Below, piece by piece: positions 33,616-42,851 of a stretch of 64,000 nt of DNA. The translations under genes were made by a program, and so were the position numbers. Origin of the DNA: Fluviibacter phosphoraccumulans (GTDB lineage Bacteria; Pseudomonadota; Gammaproteobacteria; Burkholderiales; Rhodocyclaceae); contig NZ_AP019011.1 in the NCBI RefSeq assembly GCF_016110345.1, forward strand, positions 620,001-684,000. The letters are read 5' to 3'. The notes under the pieces were generated by a model that saw only the letters and a program-made list of their open reading frames with translations, ran no database searches and was not told where the DNA came from. Positions within the stretch are counted from its first letter, which is position 1. Each line of letters starts with the position of its first letter.

Positions 33616-33660
33616 GGTGGGTCGTGAGTGACTCGAACACTCGACCTACGGATTAAGAGT
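33616..33660 (-). other. Attachment-site scar: 3' half of tRNA-Lys(CTT)
   Basis: On the minus strand 45 bp run from the anticodon loop (CTCTTAA) through the T-arm (TGTTCGAGTCA) to CACGACCCACCA, the standard tRNA-Lys acceptor end. The 5' half is absent. Like the tRNA-Arg scars, it begins exactly at the anticodon loop, as expected for an integrase that recombines there. Confidence 0.65.
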
Positions 33661-33901
33661 TTAAGCACCATCAAAGATGCCACTATAGAACGCGGACTTA
33701 CATTGTACAAACAACGCAGTGCAATGGGTGAAACGGGTTAGTAGCCTTACAAGTGGTCATGGGGGGTGCGCGTGCCCACATAACAATACTTCTGAGCCCC
33801 CCTAATCTGCGGGAGGATTACCTTATTTGGTCTTCGTGTGGGGTGTCATTATCGAGCTGAGGGCATTATTTCCTCGGTGACAAGAAGACGGATCGACAGC
33901 G

Positions 33902-34204
33902 TCACACAGGCGCACGGTCAATGCGAGAAAGCGCGTCGTTCACGGCAAAAATTTTTGCATGAACCTCAGGGACACCGAAGCTCTTCAGCCTTGCGCTATG
34001 CATTGCCAGATAAGCTTCGGCGCTAGGAAGATCGCTGAACAGATAAATACCCCCAGCCTCGCCCGTGATCGGATTCTCAGTCCAGAGCTTCCAGAGCAAT
34101 CCGGGTTCCTGGGCGATGGATTCTGCAAGAGCCGTCATGGCAGTTGTCATCGCATCGCCCCAGGGTCCCTGATAAGGAAAATCAACTTGTAACAGATAGG
34201 TCAT
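33902..34204 (-). CDS. YdhR-type putative monooxygenase
   Basis: A 100-residue protein of the YdhR family (dimeric alpha/beta ABM fold). MTYLLQVDFPYQGPWG start, WKLWTENPITGEAGGIYLF core and VHAKIFAVN ending are typical. Biochemical function is not established for the family. It is 3 bp downstream of an alcohol dehydrogenase gene, so it is probably co-expressed with it. Confidence 0.85.
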   Translation of the reverse strand: MTYLLQVDFPYQGPWGDAMTTAMTALAESIAQEPGLLWKLWTENPITGEAGGIYLFSDLPSAEAYLAMHSARLKSFGVPEVHAKIFAVNDALSRIDRAPV

Positions 34205-34207
34205 GGC

Positions 34208-35281
34208 TTAAGGTTTGATGGCGACTTTGAGGACGCCGTCACGTTGGTTGGCAAACAGATCATAGGCCTCAACAATCTGATCAAGCTTGAAGCTGTGAGT
34301 GACAAGCGGGCTAAGATCAACGCGTCCAGAAGAGATGACGCTCATCAGACGGCGCATACGTTCTTTACCGCCGGGGCAGAGTGAAGTCACAATCTTGTTG
34401 TCGCCTAAACCTGCGTGAAAGGCGTCAAGGGGAATCTTGAGATCGCTGGAATAAACGCCCAGACTTGACAGGGTGCCACCAGGTTTAAGAACGCGCAGTG
34501 CCGATTCAAAGGTGCTCTGTAGACCCAGGGCTTCAATGGAAGCATCGACACCACGCCCATTGGTGATTTTGAATATTTCGCTGACGACATCGACGTTTCT
34601 GAAGTTAAGTGTAATGTCGGCGCCCATATCCTTAGACACTTTCAGTCGATCGTCGACGCCGTCGATAGCGATGATCAGGCTTGCCCCTTTGAGCTTGGCC
34701 CCGGCCGTGGCGCACAGACCAATTGGGCCCTGCGCGAAAACAGCCACAATGTCGCCGATTTTGATGTTGGCAGACTCCGCACCGGCAAAACCCGTAGACA
34801 TGATGTCCGGGCACATCAGCACCTGCTCATCGCTAAGGCCGTCTGGCACCGGCGAAAGATTCGCCTGCGCATCAGGCACCAGAACGTACTCGGCCTGGGT
34901 GCCGTCAATCGTGTTGCCGAAGCGCCAGCCGCCCATGGGCTTATAGCCGTGGCCATGATTGCCGCCATCCTGAGCGCTACAATCATCCTGGCACGCATAG
35001 GAAGTAAAGCTCGGGCAAATCGCCCCGGCAATAACGCGCTGACCTTCTTTGTAGCCTGCAACATTGCTGCCAAGCTTTTCGATCACACCAACCGGTTCGT
35101 GACCAATTGTCAATCCGGAAACGACCGGATATTCCCCTTTTAGGATGTGGACATCTGTACCGCAGATGGTGGTGGTAGTGATCTTGATCAGCGCATCATT
35201 TGGGCCGACATCAGGAATCGATTTATCAATGAGTTCAATTTTTCCGGGGCCTACAAAAACAGTTGCTTTCATTCTGGACAT
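34208..35281 (-). CDS. Zinc-dependent NAD(P) alcohol dehydrogenase
   Basis: A 357-residue medium-chain dehydrogenase. Catalytic zinc ligands lie in ICGTDVH (Cys40) and GHEPVG (His61, Glu62), with the Rossmann loop near AQGPIGLCATAGAK (about 184-197) and Asp after IIAI for NAD preference. The structural-zinc cysteine lobe is reduced, as in the bacterial secondary-alcohol dehydrogenase branch. It forms a two-gene operon with the YdhR-like gene. The substrate (short-chain or secondary alcohol) is inferred. Confidence 0.87.
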   Translation of the reverse strand: MSRMKATVFVGPGKIELIDKSIPDVGPNDALIKITTTTICGTDVHILKGEYPVVSGLTIGHEPVGVIEKLGSNVAGYKEGQRVIAGAICPSFTSYACQDDCSAQDGGNHGHGYKPMGGWRFGNTIDGTQAEYVLVPDAQANLSPVPDGLSDEQVLMCPDIMSTGFAGAESANIKIGDIVAVFAQGPIGLCATAGAKLKGASLIIAIDGVDDRLKVSKDMGADITLNFRNVDVVSEIFKITNGRGVDASIEALGLQSTFESALRVLKPGGTLSSLGVYSSDLKIPLDAFHAGLGDNKIVTSLCPGGKERMRRLMSVISSGRVDLSPLVTHSFKLDQIVEAYDLFANQRDGVLKVAIKP

Positions 35282-35515
35282 GATGCCTCCCTGCCATGGT
35301 TGCTGTTAACAACATAATCATGCGCTTTTTCTACGTTCATTGGAGCATTAACTGCAATCAATTGTGGCTCGCTTGTACAGATTTGAGAGCGCCCTTAAAG
35401 GTTCTGAAAAATATGTGGCTTCTTGTTGATCCAGGACAATATTGGCTCAACTATCTCCCATGGTTTTGGCATGCAAAAGCGTAGACTGAAAAGATATGGT
35501 CTGTAAAAAAACATC

Positions 35516-38500
35516 ATGAAAAAACTCGCTACCTTTATCCTTGGGGCGTTCAGTCTTGGCGTATCGCATGCCGAGTTCACCCCCGGAAACGAATATAACA
35601 ACCAGCCTGGGCTAGCAACCATAAATGCAAAGTCAGCCTACGATCAAGGGTATTCAGGAAATGGAGTGAAAATTGGTATTGTGGACAGTGGCATAGATAC
35701 CAGCCATGTCGAATTTACCAATGCAATCAGTGCTGCTTTAGGGTGGACGCGAAAGTCCGACACCAGTCTGTTGGATGACCAATGGGTGAGTACCACCGGA
35801 ACGAGTAATTTCAGTAGCTTTCTGAATGATAAAAATGCAGATGGAAGCACGATTAATGGGCATGGTAGTTTTGTCTCGAGTATTGCAGCTGCCCGCTTGA
35901 ATGATAGTCCTAGAAGCGGGAACATCATGGGCGTTGCTTACAATGCAAAGTTAGTCATCGGGCAGATGATCTTCAACCAGTGCGATAAAGATGCGCAAGG
36001 CAATTGCCGGACAAACTCTGATGGCTCAATCATATATAAAGCCTATGGATTGAACGATGCGCAAAGTGCGCAAGCAATTAATTATGTCGTGAATCAGGGC
36101 GTCAAGGTCATCAATAACAGCTGGGGCGTGTCGCCTTCATGGGGTAATACCATGACCCAATCAGCCAATGCGTTTGTCGCAGATCAACCTCAAACAACAG
36201 CGGCGCTGATCAATGCAGTGGACAAGGGCGCGGTGGTGGTTTTCGCGGCAGGAAATGAATCGATCGCGTGGCCCGGAGCTCCGGCTACACTACCGAGTGT
36301 GAATGCTTCGTTGTTGAATAAAGGTGGCTGGATTGTGGTTGCGGCCACAACCAATAGAGGTCTCGATGCCTCAGGCCAAATTGAGATGGCGCAGTATCGA
36401 ACCAATCTGGTCGGGCCTGCCCAGCCAACGGATTACTACACCAACTACTGTGGGGGTGCAAAGAATTACTGTATCAGTGCGCCGGGTGGCTTTGTTAACC
36501 CCGGTGCAACTGGAGCCGATGTTGGTATGTCTGGCGCTTTAGCCGGTACGACAGACTCTTATGAAAAAGGCAACGGAACATCCTATGCAGCACCGGTGGT
36601 CTCGGGGGCAGTTGCACTGGTTGCAGAAAAGTATCCCTGGATGACTAATAAAAACCTGTCGGTGACGATTTTGACGACAGGAACAACAGCGGCTACCCCA
36701 AGTGCAGTATGGGGGCGGGGTTTATTGGATATGAGTAAAGCCATCAACGGTCCAGCGATCTTTGAAGAAGATTTTGAAGCCAATGTTACAAGTGGTTACT
36801 CCTCAACTTTCAGCAACATCATTTCAGGGGCAAAAGGAATAAAAAAACTGGGTGATGGGTCGCTGACTCTCGATAAGGTAAATACATTTACTGGGAATAC
36901 TTACCTCAATGGCGGAACGCTTGTTGTCAATGCAGAGAGGGGGCTTGGAAATACAAGCAATGCTTTACAGTTTGATGGAGGTACATTGAAATTTGGGAGC
37001 AACTTTGATTTAACACGCGCCCTGTCCTTGGGTGGCAACGGTGGGGCGATTGATCTCAATGGTCACACCAAGACGCAGACTTTTAATATCAGTGGTTCCG
37101 GCCAGTTTGGTGTCAAGGGCGCCGGAACCTTGACCTTGGACAGAGCCAATACACAGTCTGGCGGTATTGCGATTACATCGACAGCCGGCCAGGCGGCAAC
37201 GGTCGTGGAAGTCCAAAATGATACATATCTTGGATTGAACGGCAGCAAAGTGAATCTAGACGGCGGCGAACTTGTGCTGCTTGACGGCTATGTCCCTGCA
37301 GCATCGGGAGCATTCACGCGTCCGTTGTCAATCGGACTTGAAAACGGACGCATTAACACCAGCAACAATGTTTTTGCATACACAGGTGGTCTGGTTGATA
37401 GCAGTGTCGCTGGTAATACAGCAGGCGCGTTGTATTTCAGTGGAACGCCATTTACGATGGGAGCTGATCTCAAACTTAATGCATTCTGGGGTGCGAATCT
37501 GACAGTGCCTACCGGAATGAAGTTGTCAGGCTTGGCCGGTGTTGCTTCGGGCTATACGCTGACCGTGAATGGTACCTATGCACCGGGCAACTCACCCGGC
37601 ACGATGGAGTCCTATGGGTCGATCGTGCTTGAGCCTGGATCGGTATTGGCTATAGAGATTGACGGTACAGGTACGGAGAATGGAGCTGGCAATTATGACC
37701 GTATCGTTTTGCTTGATTCTACGGGCACCTTCACAGCGGGTGGTTCACTAGAGCCCACATTACGTGGAATAAGTTCACCAGGAACAAATACCTACCGTCC
37801 TTCTCTCGGGCAGGGCTTTCAGATCGTGACTGCGCCCGGTGGTATTCTTGGCAACTTTGCGACCTTCACCCAGCCGACTAGCGGCCTGCTGTCGGGCACG
37901 CAGTTTGATACGGTCTTTGGATCGACCTCGCTAAGTCTGTATGCCACCCCGTCTTCTTACAGCAATATTGCCGCCGCTGGGGTTGCCAGTAATAACAACC
38001 GCCAACAAATTGGTGACATCCTGCAACCGATTCGTCCAACACCAGGTATTCGTGAAAGCAACGCAACGCGCAAGCTTCTTTTTGATAGTCTGGCGTCACA
38101 AACAAGCAGTAGCCTGCCTGTTGCCATGGATCAGCTGGGAGGTGTCGGATACGGCCAGATCATCGGCATGAACTTCGAGAACAGTAAATTCCTCGCCAAC
38201 CAGACCGCAGCAACCGTCGCACTTCATCGCCGAAATGAAGGTAAACATTTGGTGGCGGGTGATTCCGAGCAGACTCTGGGTGATGTTCAAGAAGAATTCT
38301 GGGGAACGGCTATAGCCCGCCTATCCGATTGGCGTCGTGATAACCTTGGTTACAACACTTATGATGTGTTGGGTGGGGTCATGGCCGGCGTCCAGAAACG
38401 ATTTACCCCACAAAATCTAGCGGGATTCTCTATCGCCTATGCCGGTAGTAGCCCGACGATGTCTCAGAACATGGGTAGTGGCCCGATGCAAAACGTCCAG

Positions 38501-39112
38501 ATCATGGGGTACGGTAGCCACGATCTTGAGGATGGCTTCTTCGTTCAGGGCACGCTGGGTGGTGGCGGTGGATCCATTAATGCCAGCCGTAACATCAGCA
38601 TGATGGGGGCAAGCTACAAGGCATTGATTCAAACGGCTAATCTGGCCGGTTCTATGATGACTGGTTGGGGAACAGAGGTCGTGAACCAGATCCGCTATGA
38701 AACTGGTATCGGTGTAAATTATCTGGGCATGCGTCAGTTTGGTTTTAGCGACAGCGGCAACCAGAGTGCCTTCGCGCTTACGACCCAGAGTAATAATACG
38801 CAATCACTGGTTCCCAACTTAAGCGCCAGCGCCAGCATCCCGTTCAAGGCCTTGCAGATTGACTGGCGGGCTCAAGGCCTCGTTAATGTCGGCTATGAAA
38901 CCGCCGATAACAAGATCACGCTCCAAAGCAATTTTATGGGTTCCCCCATTACAGTGGATAGCGGTAGTATCGGACGAACTCGTCTTAATTTAGGTCTGGG
39001 GGTGTCGGGTGCTGTTGGCCGAGAGACACGCATCGCTCTAGAGGTTGCCAATCAGTCTGCGCAGTACTGGAACGCCACGGCTGCCAATGTGTCGCTGCGC
39101 GTTGGTTTCTGA
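35516..39112 (+). CDS. Autotransporter serine protease (subtilisin type)
   Basis: A 1198-residue type V secreted protein. A signal peptide (1-19) is followed by a peptidase S8 domain (about 30-420) with catalytic Asp57 (GIVDSGID), His116 (NGHGSF) and Ser356 (GNGTSYAAPV). A beta-helical passenger stem with autotransporter-associated repeats (LTLDKVNTFTGNTYLNGGTL) follows, then a C-terminal beta-barrel (about 925-1198) ending in VSLRVGF with the terminal Phe needed for outer-membrane insertion. It would display or release a protease at the cell surface, and it is followed by the carbonic anhydrase gene 29 bp downstream. Confidence 0.93.
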   Translation: MKKLATFILGAFSLGVSHAEFTPGNEYNNQPGLATINAKSAYDQGYSGNGVKIGIVDSGIDTSHVEFTNAISAALGWTRKSDTSLLDDQWVSTTGTSNFSSFLNDKNADGSTINGHGSFVSSIAAARLNDSPRSGNIMGVAYNAKLVIGQMIFNQCDKDAQGNCRTNSDGSIIYKAYGLNDAQSAQAINYVVNQGVKVINNSWGVSPSWGNTMTQSANAFVADQPQTTAALINAVDKGAVVVFAAGNESIAWPGAPATLPSVNASLLNKGGWIVVAATTNRGLDASGQIEMAQYRTNLVGPAQPTDYYTNYCGGAKNYCISAPGGFVNPGATGADVGMSGALAGTTDSYEKGNGTSYAAPVVSGAVALVAEKYPWMTNKNLSVTILTTGTTAATPSAVWGRGLLDMSKAINGPAIFEEDFEANVTSGYSSTFSNIISGAKGIKKLGDGSLTLDKVNTFTGNTYLNGGTLVVNAERGLGNTSNALQFDGGTLKFGSNFDLTRALSLGGNGGAIDLNGHTKTQTFNISGSGQFGVKGAGTLTLDRANTQSGGIAITSTAGQAATVVEVQNDTYLGLNGSKVNLDGGELVLLDGYVPAASGAFTRPLSIGLENGRINTSNNVFAYTGGLVDSSVAGNTAGALYFSGTPFTMGADLKLNAFWGANLTVPTGMKLSGLAGVASGYTLTVNGTYAPGNSPGTMESYGSIVLEPGSVLAIEIDGTGTENGAGNYDRIVLLDSTGTFTAGGSLEPTLRGISSPGTNTYRPSLGQGFQIVTAPGGILGNFATFTQPTSGLLSGTQFDTVFGSTSLSLYATPSSYSNIAAAGVASNNNRQQIGDILQPIRPTPGIRESNATRKLLFDSLASQTSSSLPVAMDQLGGVGYGQIIGMNFENSKFLANQTAATVALHRRNEGKHLVAGDSEQTLGDVQEEFWGTAIARLSDWRRDNLGYNTYDVLGGVMAGVQKRFTPQNLAGFSIAYAGSSPTMSQNMGSGPMQNVQIMGYGSHDLEDGFFVQGTLGGGGGSINASRNISMMGASYKALIQTANLAGSMMTGWGTEVVNQIRYETGIGVNYLGMRQFGFSDSGNQSAFALTTQSNNTQSLVPNLSASASIPFKALQIDWRAQGLVNVGYETADNKITLQSNFMGSPITVDSGSIGRTRLNLGLGVSGAVGRETRIALEVANQSAQYWNATAANVSLRVGF

Positions 39113-39141
39113 GCATGTACAAAATTAATTGAGATTGGCGC

Positions 39142-39723
39142 ATGAATAAATTACGTCTATTCTTGACGGTGGTGATTGGGTGCTTGGCTAATCAGGCTTT
39201 TGCCGAGGGCACTCACGGCAGTCCAATAAACCCTGTTACATATACGCCCGGTATCACAATGAATCAATCGGTTCAGGCCGGAATTACGCCAGATAAGGCA
39301 GTCGCCATACTTCAGGCGGGTAACGAACGATTTCAGGCCGGTAAGCTTCTGAAGCGTGACCCCAAAAAACTCGTGCGCCAAATCGCTCCTGCTCAATATC
39401 CTTTTGCGAGCGTTGTGGCATGTACTGATTCACGTACAGCACCGGAAATTGTGTTCGATCAGAATATCGGTGATCTTTTTGTAACACGTATCGCCGGAAA
39501 TATCGTTAACGATGACATGGTCGGTAGCCTTGAGTATGCTTCGAACTCGCTTGGTACACGAGTCATAGTGGTCATGGGCCATTCAAATTGTGGCGCCATT
39601 AAAGGGGCGTGTGATGGCGTTCAGATGGGTAATCTGACGGGATTACTGAGCAAGATCCAACCCGCTGTGGTCGCTGCCAGGACGCCGGGAGAACGCAACT
39701 CAAAGAATCTCGAATTTGTTGAG
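39142..39723 (+). pseudogene. Exported beta-carbonic anhydrase truncated by an IS
   Basis: 194 native codons with a signal peptide ending NQAFA. The beta-class zinc site is visible: Cys94, Asp96 and Arg98 in ACTDSR, and His147/Cys150 in MGHSNC. The IS3-family element enters at 39724; the frame runs 17 more codons into the IS before stopping. About 40-60 C-terminal residues of the family are therefore lost, and I do not find them beyond the IS. The zinc ligands survive, so residual activity cannot be excluded. It would have supplied periplasmic CO2/bicarbonate interconversion. Confidence 0.82.
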
Positions 39724-39810
39724 AGAAGTGGTTGGGCAAATTTGAACAGGGTGGTAAGTGGAAAGATCTGCTAATTTGACGGCTGAAGAAGCCGAGATAG
39801 GAAGCAGAAG

Positions 39811-40113
39811 ATGGCAAGACGCCCAAGAAGGAATCACTCACCGGTGCTGAAGGCGAAAGTGGCCTTGGCAGCGCTGACAGGTGGACACACGCTGGCTGAG
39901 CTGGCGCAGAAGTTTGATGTGCATCCGAACCAGATCACCGAATGGAAACGGCAGCTTCAGGAGCAAGCGGCTGACGTGTTTGACAAGGGGGCCAAGTCAG
40001 AGCCTAGCGTTGATCTCAAGGCACTGCACGCCAAGATCGGGCAACTGACCTTGGAGAACGATTTTTTAGAAACCGCGCTCACACGGGTGGGACTGCTGAG
40101 CGCAAAGCGATGA
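39811..40113 (+). CDS. IS3-family transposase OrfA (element B, copy 1)
   Basis: 100 residues with a helix-turn-helix (HTLAELAQKFDVHPNQITEW) and coiled-coil tail. A T-TTT-TTA slippery heptamer at 40062-40068 can direct -1 frameshifting into orfB, whose start overlaps the orfA stop (ATGA). Confidence 0.9.
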   Translation: MARRPRRNHSPVLKAKVALAALTGGHTLAELAQKFDVHPNQITEWKRQLQEQAADVFDKGAKSEPSVDLKALHAKIGQLTLENDFLETALTRVGLLSAKR

Positions 40114-40943
40114 TCGACCGAACCCACGAACTACCCATCAACCAGCAGGCCAAGCTGGCGGGTATCAGTCGCGGCAGCGTCTATTACCTGCCAAGGCCAG
40201 ATAGTCCGGAAGATCTGGTGCTCATGGGTCACATAGACCGCCTGCATCTGGAGCATCCCTTCATGGGCTCGCGCCAACTGCGTGACCAACTCCACCGGCT
40301 GGGTTACCCCCATGTCGGGCGGGATCGGGTGCGAGGCCTCATGCGGCGGATGGGTGTCGAGGCCCTGTTCCGCAAACCCGGTACCAGCAAGAAGCATCCG
40401 GGGCATACCGTCTATCCCTACCTGCTACGCGGTCTGTCGATCCGGGAAGCCAACCAGGTCTGGGCGCTGGATACAACCTATATCCCCATGGCCAAAGGCT
40501 TTGTGTATCTGACCTGCGTTATTGACTGGGTCAGCCGCAAGGTACTTGCCGCTAAAGTTGCTATCACCCTGGAAGCCTGTCACGCCGTCGATGTGCTCAA
40601 TCAGGCCTTCGCCCGTTATGGGCGACCACAAATCGTCAACACCGATCAGGGCAGCCAGTTTACGGCCACCGACTTCGTCGAGGCGGTCAAAACCCAAGGC
40701 TGTCAGCTCAGCATGGATGGCAAAGGTGCCTGGCGGGACAACGTCTTTGTAGAGCGCTTCTGGAAATCACTGAAGTACGAACGGGTCTACCTGCACGCCT
40801 ATGACTCGGTCAGCCAGGCTAGGGAGTCCATCATGAGTTACATCGATTGGTACAATCATCAACGAACGCACAGCAGTCTGAACCGTCAGACCCCGCATGA
40901 GGCTTATACCGCAATGCTGCCAGCGGTTCCTATGGCAGCGTAA
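40110..40943 (+). CDS. IS3-family transposase OrfB (element B, copy 1)
   Basis: 277 residues. HTH_21-like N-terminus (about 40-100) then an rve-type DDE core: first Asp in WALDTTYIP, second in VNTDQGSQFT, Glu in NVFVERFWKSLKYE. Uninterrupted and identical in product to the copy at 53342-54175. Confidence 0.92.
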   Translation: MIDRTHELPINQQAKLAGISRGSVYYLPRPDSPEDLVLMGHIDRLHLEHPFMGSRQLRDQLHRLGYPHVGRDRVRGLMRRMGVEALFRKPGTSKKHPGHTVYPYLLRGLSIREANQVWALDTTYIPMAKGFVYLTCVIDWVSRKVLAAKVAITLEACHAVDVLNQAFARYGRPQIVNTDQGSQFTATDFVEAVKTQGCQLSMDGKGAWRDNVFVERFWKSLKYERVYLHAYDSVSQARESIMSYIDWYNHQRTHSSLNRQTPHEAYTAMLPAVPMAA

Positions 40944-41096
40944 CTGAGCAGATCTTCCACTTATAAAACAGCGATGACTGTTCAAACAATCCCAACCACT
41001 TCTGATATACGTCAAAGTGGGCCACTTGGGTTAGATTCTTTCTAGATTCAGAAAGCTAAGAGTAGAGTGTACGTACCACTTAGATAGGAGGAGTGT

Positions 41097-41489
41097 ATGA
41101 AACAGCTAAAGACCAAATCCATTGGTTTCATCATTGCAGTTCTTTTGGCTGCATGTGCGACAACGGGAGGTGCTAACTCAGCATATACCAAGGTTAGCGA
41201 TGGCGTTTTGGTAGGTAGTAATGGTATGACCTTGTACACCTTTGCCAAAGATATCCCTGGATCGGGAAAATCTTCATGCAATGGTCAATGTGCGAGCAAT
41301 TGGCCTCCTCTTTTGGTAGATGGAAATGCAAGTGTTCCTGATGGCTATTCTGTAATTGTTCGCGATGATGGAAAGCGGCAACTCGCTTATAAAGGTATGC
41401 CGTTATATTTTTGGGCCAAAGACAGCAAGCCAGGAGACAAAACAGGAGATGGTTTCCTGAATGGTGCTTGGCACGTAGTCAAGATGTAA
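41097..41489 (+). CDS. Secreted-repeat lipoprotein (Lipoprotein_15 / COG4315)
   Basis: A 130-residue lipoprotein with lipobox LLAAC at residue 19 or so, followed by two copies of the secreted repeat with the pattern G-MTLYTFAKD...C-G-C...WPPL and G-PLYFWAKDSKPGDKTGDG. The family is common in proteobacteria and has no agreed function. AGGAGG precedes the ATG, and a strong terminator follows at 41510. Confidence 0.88.
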   Translation: MKQLKTKSIGFIIAVLLAACATTGGANSAYTKVSDGVLVGSNGMTLYTFAKDIPGSGKSSCNGQCASNWPPLLVDGNASVPDGYSVIVRDDGKRQLAYKGMPLYFWAKDSKPGDKTGDGFLNGAWHVVKM

Positions 41490-41509
41490 TGGTTGCGAAG
41501 CAAGATTGT

Positions 41510-41545
41510 GCCCTGTGGTTTTTTGGCCACAGGGCAACTTTTTAC
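41510..41545 (+). terminator. Rho-independent terminator after the lipoprotein gene
   Basis: Perfect 9-bp stem GCCCTGTGG/CCACAGGGC followed by AACTTTTT. Confidence 0.85.
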
Positions 41546-41645
41546 TCTTTCTTTGATTCTCTACAACATGCTAAGTTTTCTCAGAATCAAAAGAATTGCT
41601 CGATATGTACGTGGTTGAATTTTCCAAATTAGAGAATAGGGCCTA

Positions 41646-41990
41646 ATGGTCGGTCGGATTCGAAAAAAACTTATTGGAAAATTGCCCAATTGTGAGGAAG
41701 TTACTCCTTTACTTGTTTGTCCGCTTTGCAACCGCCCGATCCCCGATTCAAAAAAGGATGCGCATCACCTGGTGCCTAAATCCAAGGGAGGGAGAGAGAC
41801 CAAGTATTTGCATCGCGTTTGCCACCGGCAGATTCATGCCTTACTAACAGAGACCGAACTCGCAAAGACCTATAATCACGTAGAGGCACTGCTGGCCCAC
41901 CCGGGAATTGCCCGCTTTGTTACTTGGGTGAAAACCAAACCTGATAATTTTTACGAGCGCACCCGTAAAAGCCAGCGCATTCGTGATTAA
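41646..41990 (+). CDS. HNH-endonuclease-family small protein
   Basis: A 114-residue protein with a CPLC zinc half-site, DAHHLVPKSKGG and HRVCHRQIHALL, the beta-beta-alpha HNH metal finger. Proteins of this size and type are widespread small HNH proteins of unknown physiological role. A decayed paralogue is at 46696-46960. Confidence 0.83.
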   Translation: MVGRIRKKLIGKLPNCEEVTPLLVCPLCNRPIPDSKKDAHHLVPKSKGGRETKYLHRVCHRQIHALLTETELAKTYNHVEALLAHPGIARFVTWVKTKPDNFYERTRKSQRIRD

Positions 41991-42094
41991 GCCTTTTATT
42001 GCAATATCGGTCAACGCGGGACATATACTCGTGCAATGGTCTACTCAAACAAACGATCTCATCACTACGGCTCCTGTGCGCTGTGCTGTTCTGA

Positions 42095-42172
42095 TTACAG
42101 GACCAACACCCAAGCTTTCTTATGGGCTTCCATCATAAATGGTGCAGCTTTTTTGGCGATCTTTTCACTCAT
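42095..42172 (-). CDS. Possible 25-residue peptide
   Basis: ATG at 42172 follows AGGAAAATCA at good spacing and encodes MSEKIAKKAAPFMMEAHKKA plus five residues. It may be a truncated gene. The rest of 41991-42261 shows nothing else. Confidence 0.25.
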   Translation of the reverse strand: MSEKIAKKAAPFMMEAHKKAWVLVL

Positions 42173-42261
42173 TGATTTTCCTGAATGTGTTAGAAGCTTT
42201 ACGATTAAACATTAGAGTGCGTCTGGCAATTTAATATATCGATGGCCATACGGTGGACCGC

Positions 42262-42543
42262 TTAATGTCTGCGTTGACTAGTTGGTGGCAAAGGATGTTT
42301 CTCTGAAACAACCTTGTAGGTTTTGGCAAGTTTATGAACTCTGTCTCGGTCCTGACATTGCATAGCGTGTTCAATATCTTCGAGAACCATTTTATGCAGA
42401 CAGACAATCCCCTCCTTGCTGGTTAGCAAGTTTTCACCTATGACTACGGCCACCGGCATCGGCACGTGCTCGTGCTCTGCAATAGCCTCGATTACGCATT
42501 CATGGAGACTACTGCATCCTACAAAATCTGTTTGTGACAGCAT
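42262..42543 (-). CDS. Small protein of unknown function
   Basis: 93 residues, acidic and helical, with three cysteines (VGCSSLHEC, GIVCLHK). The ATG at 42543 is chosen because AAGGAGG lies 8 bp upstream; a longer frame extends to 42621 without a ribosome site. I do not recognise the family. It lies downstream of the DUF2789 gene on the same strand. Confidence 0.6.
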   Translation of the reverse strand: MLSQTDFVGCSSLHECVIEAIAEHEHVPMPVAVVIGENLLTSKEGIVCLHKMVLEDIEHAMQCQDRDRVHKLAKTYKVVSEKHPLPPTSQRRH

Positions 42544-42620
42544 GATAGGTACCTCCTTGTATGAGAATGCACAAAGTTCATCTTTAAAAGATCTAGGGAA
42601 CGCTCGCTGTGAGACAGACA

Positions 42621-42851
42621 CTAATGGAGGCGTCGGTTGAGTTCATCGATCGCCAGAGCCCAGTCCCCATCGCCAATGATCTCTTCTTTCAGAAAGGCTC
42701 TCTGAGCTGGAGTCCATATCGACGCCCTGTATAAAGCGATCTCATTGGGCAAGGGATGATGCTGACTGATAAAAGTATCAATAGACGCGGGATCATTATT
42801 GAGCCCGAGCTGGGCAAAAAGATCTTCAAGGCTGAAATGAGCTTTACTCAT
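42621..42851 (-). CDS. DUF2789-family protein
   Basis: A 76-residue protein with SLEDLFAQLGLNNDPASID, QHHPLPNEIALYRA and the ending DWALAIDELNRRL, the full DUF2789 pattern. AGGAG precedes the ATG at 42851. Function unknown. A truncated paralogue is at 32180-32338. Confidence 0.85.
   Translation of the reverse strand: MSKAHFSLEDLFAQLGLNNDPASIDTFISQHHPLPNEIALYRASIWTPAQRAFLKEEIIGDGDWALAIDELNRRLH

Larger units (their letters stand above)
39724..41003 (+). mobile_element. IS3-family element B, copy 1
   Basis: 1280 bp with terminal inverted repeats beginning AGAAGTGGTTGGG at both ends, and two overlapping genes. An inverted copy of equal length is at 53282-54561 and an end fragment at 30213-30310. 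No 3-bp target duplication is seen here (gag versus gat), consistent with loss of adjacent DNA on the right side. Confidence 0.88.

Noticed and set aside
35420..35440. FNR-like site TTGATCCAGGACAA upstream of the autotransporter and alcohol dehydrogenase
   Set aside because: Two mismatches in the right half-site; too weak to report.
39724..39774. The last 17 codons of the carbonic anhydrase frame as native protein
   Set aside because: They are read from the IS terminal repeat and leader, not from the carbonic anhydrase gene.
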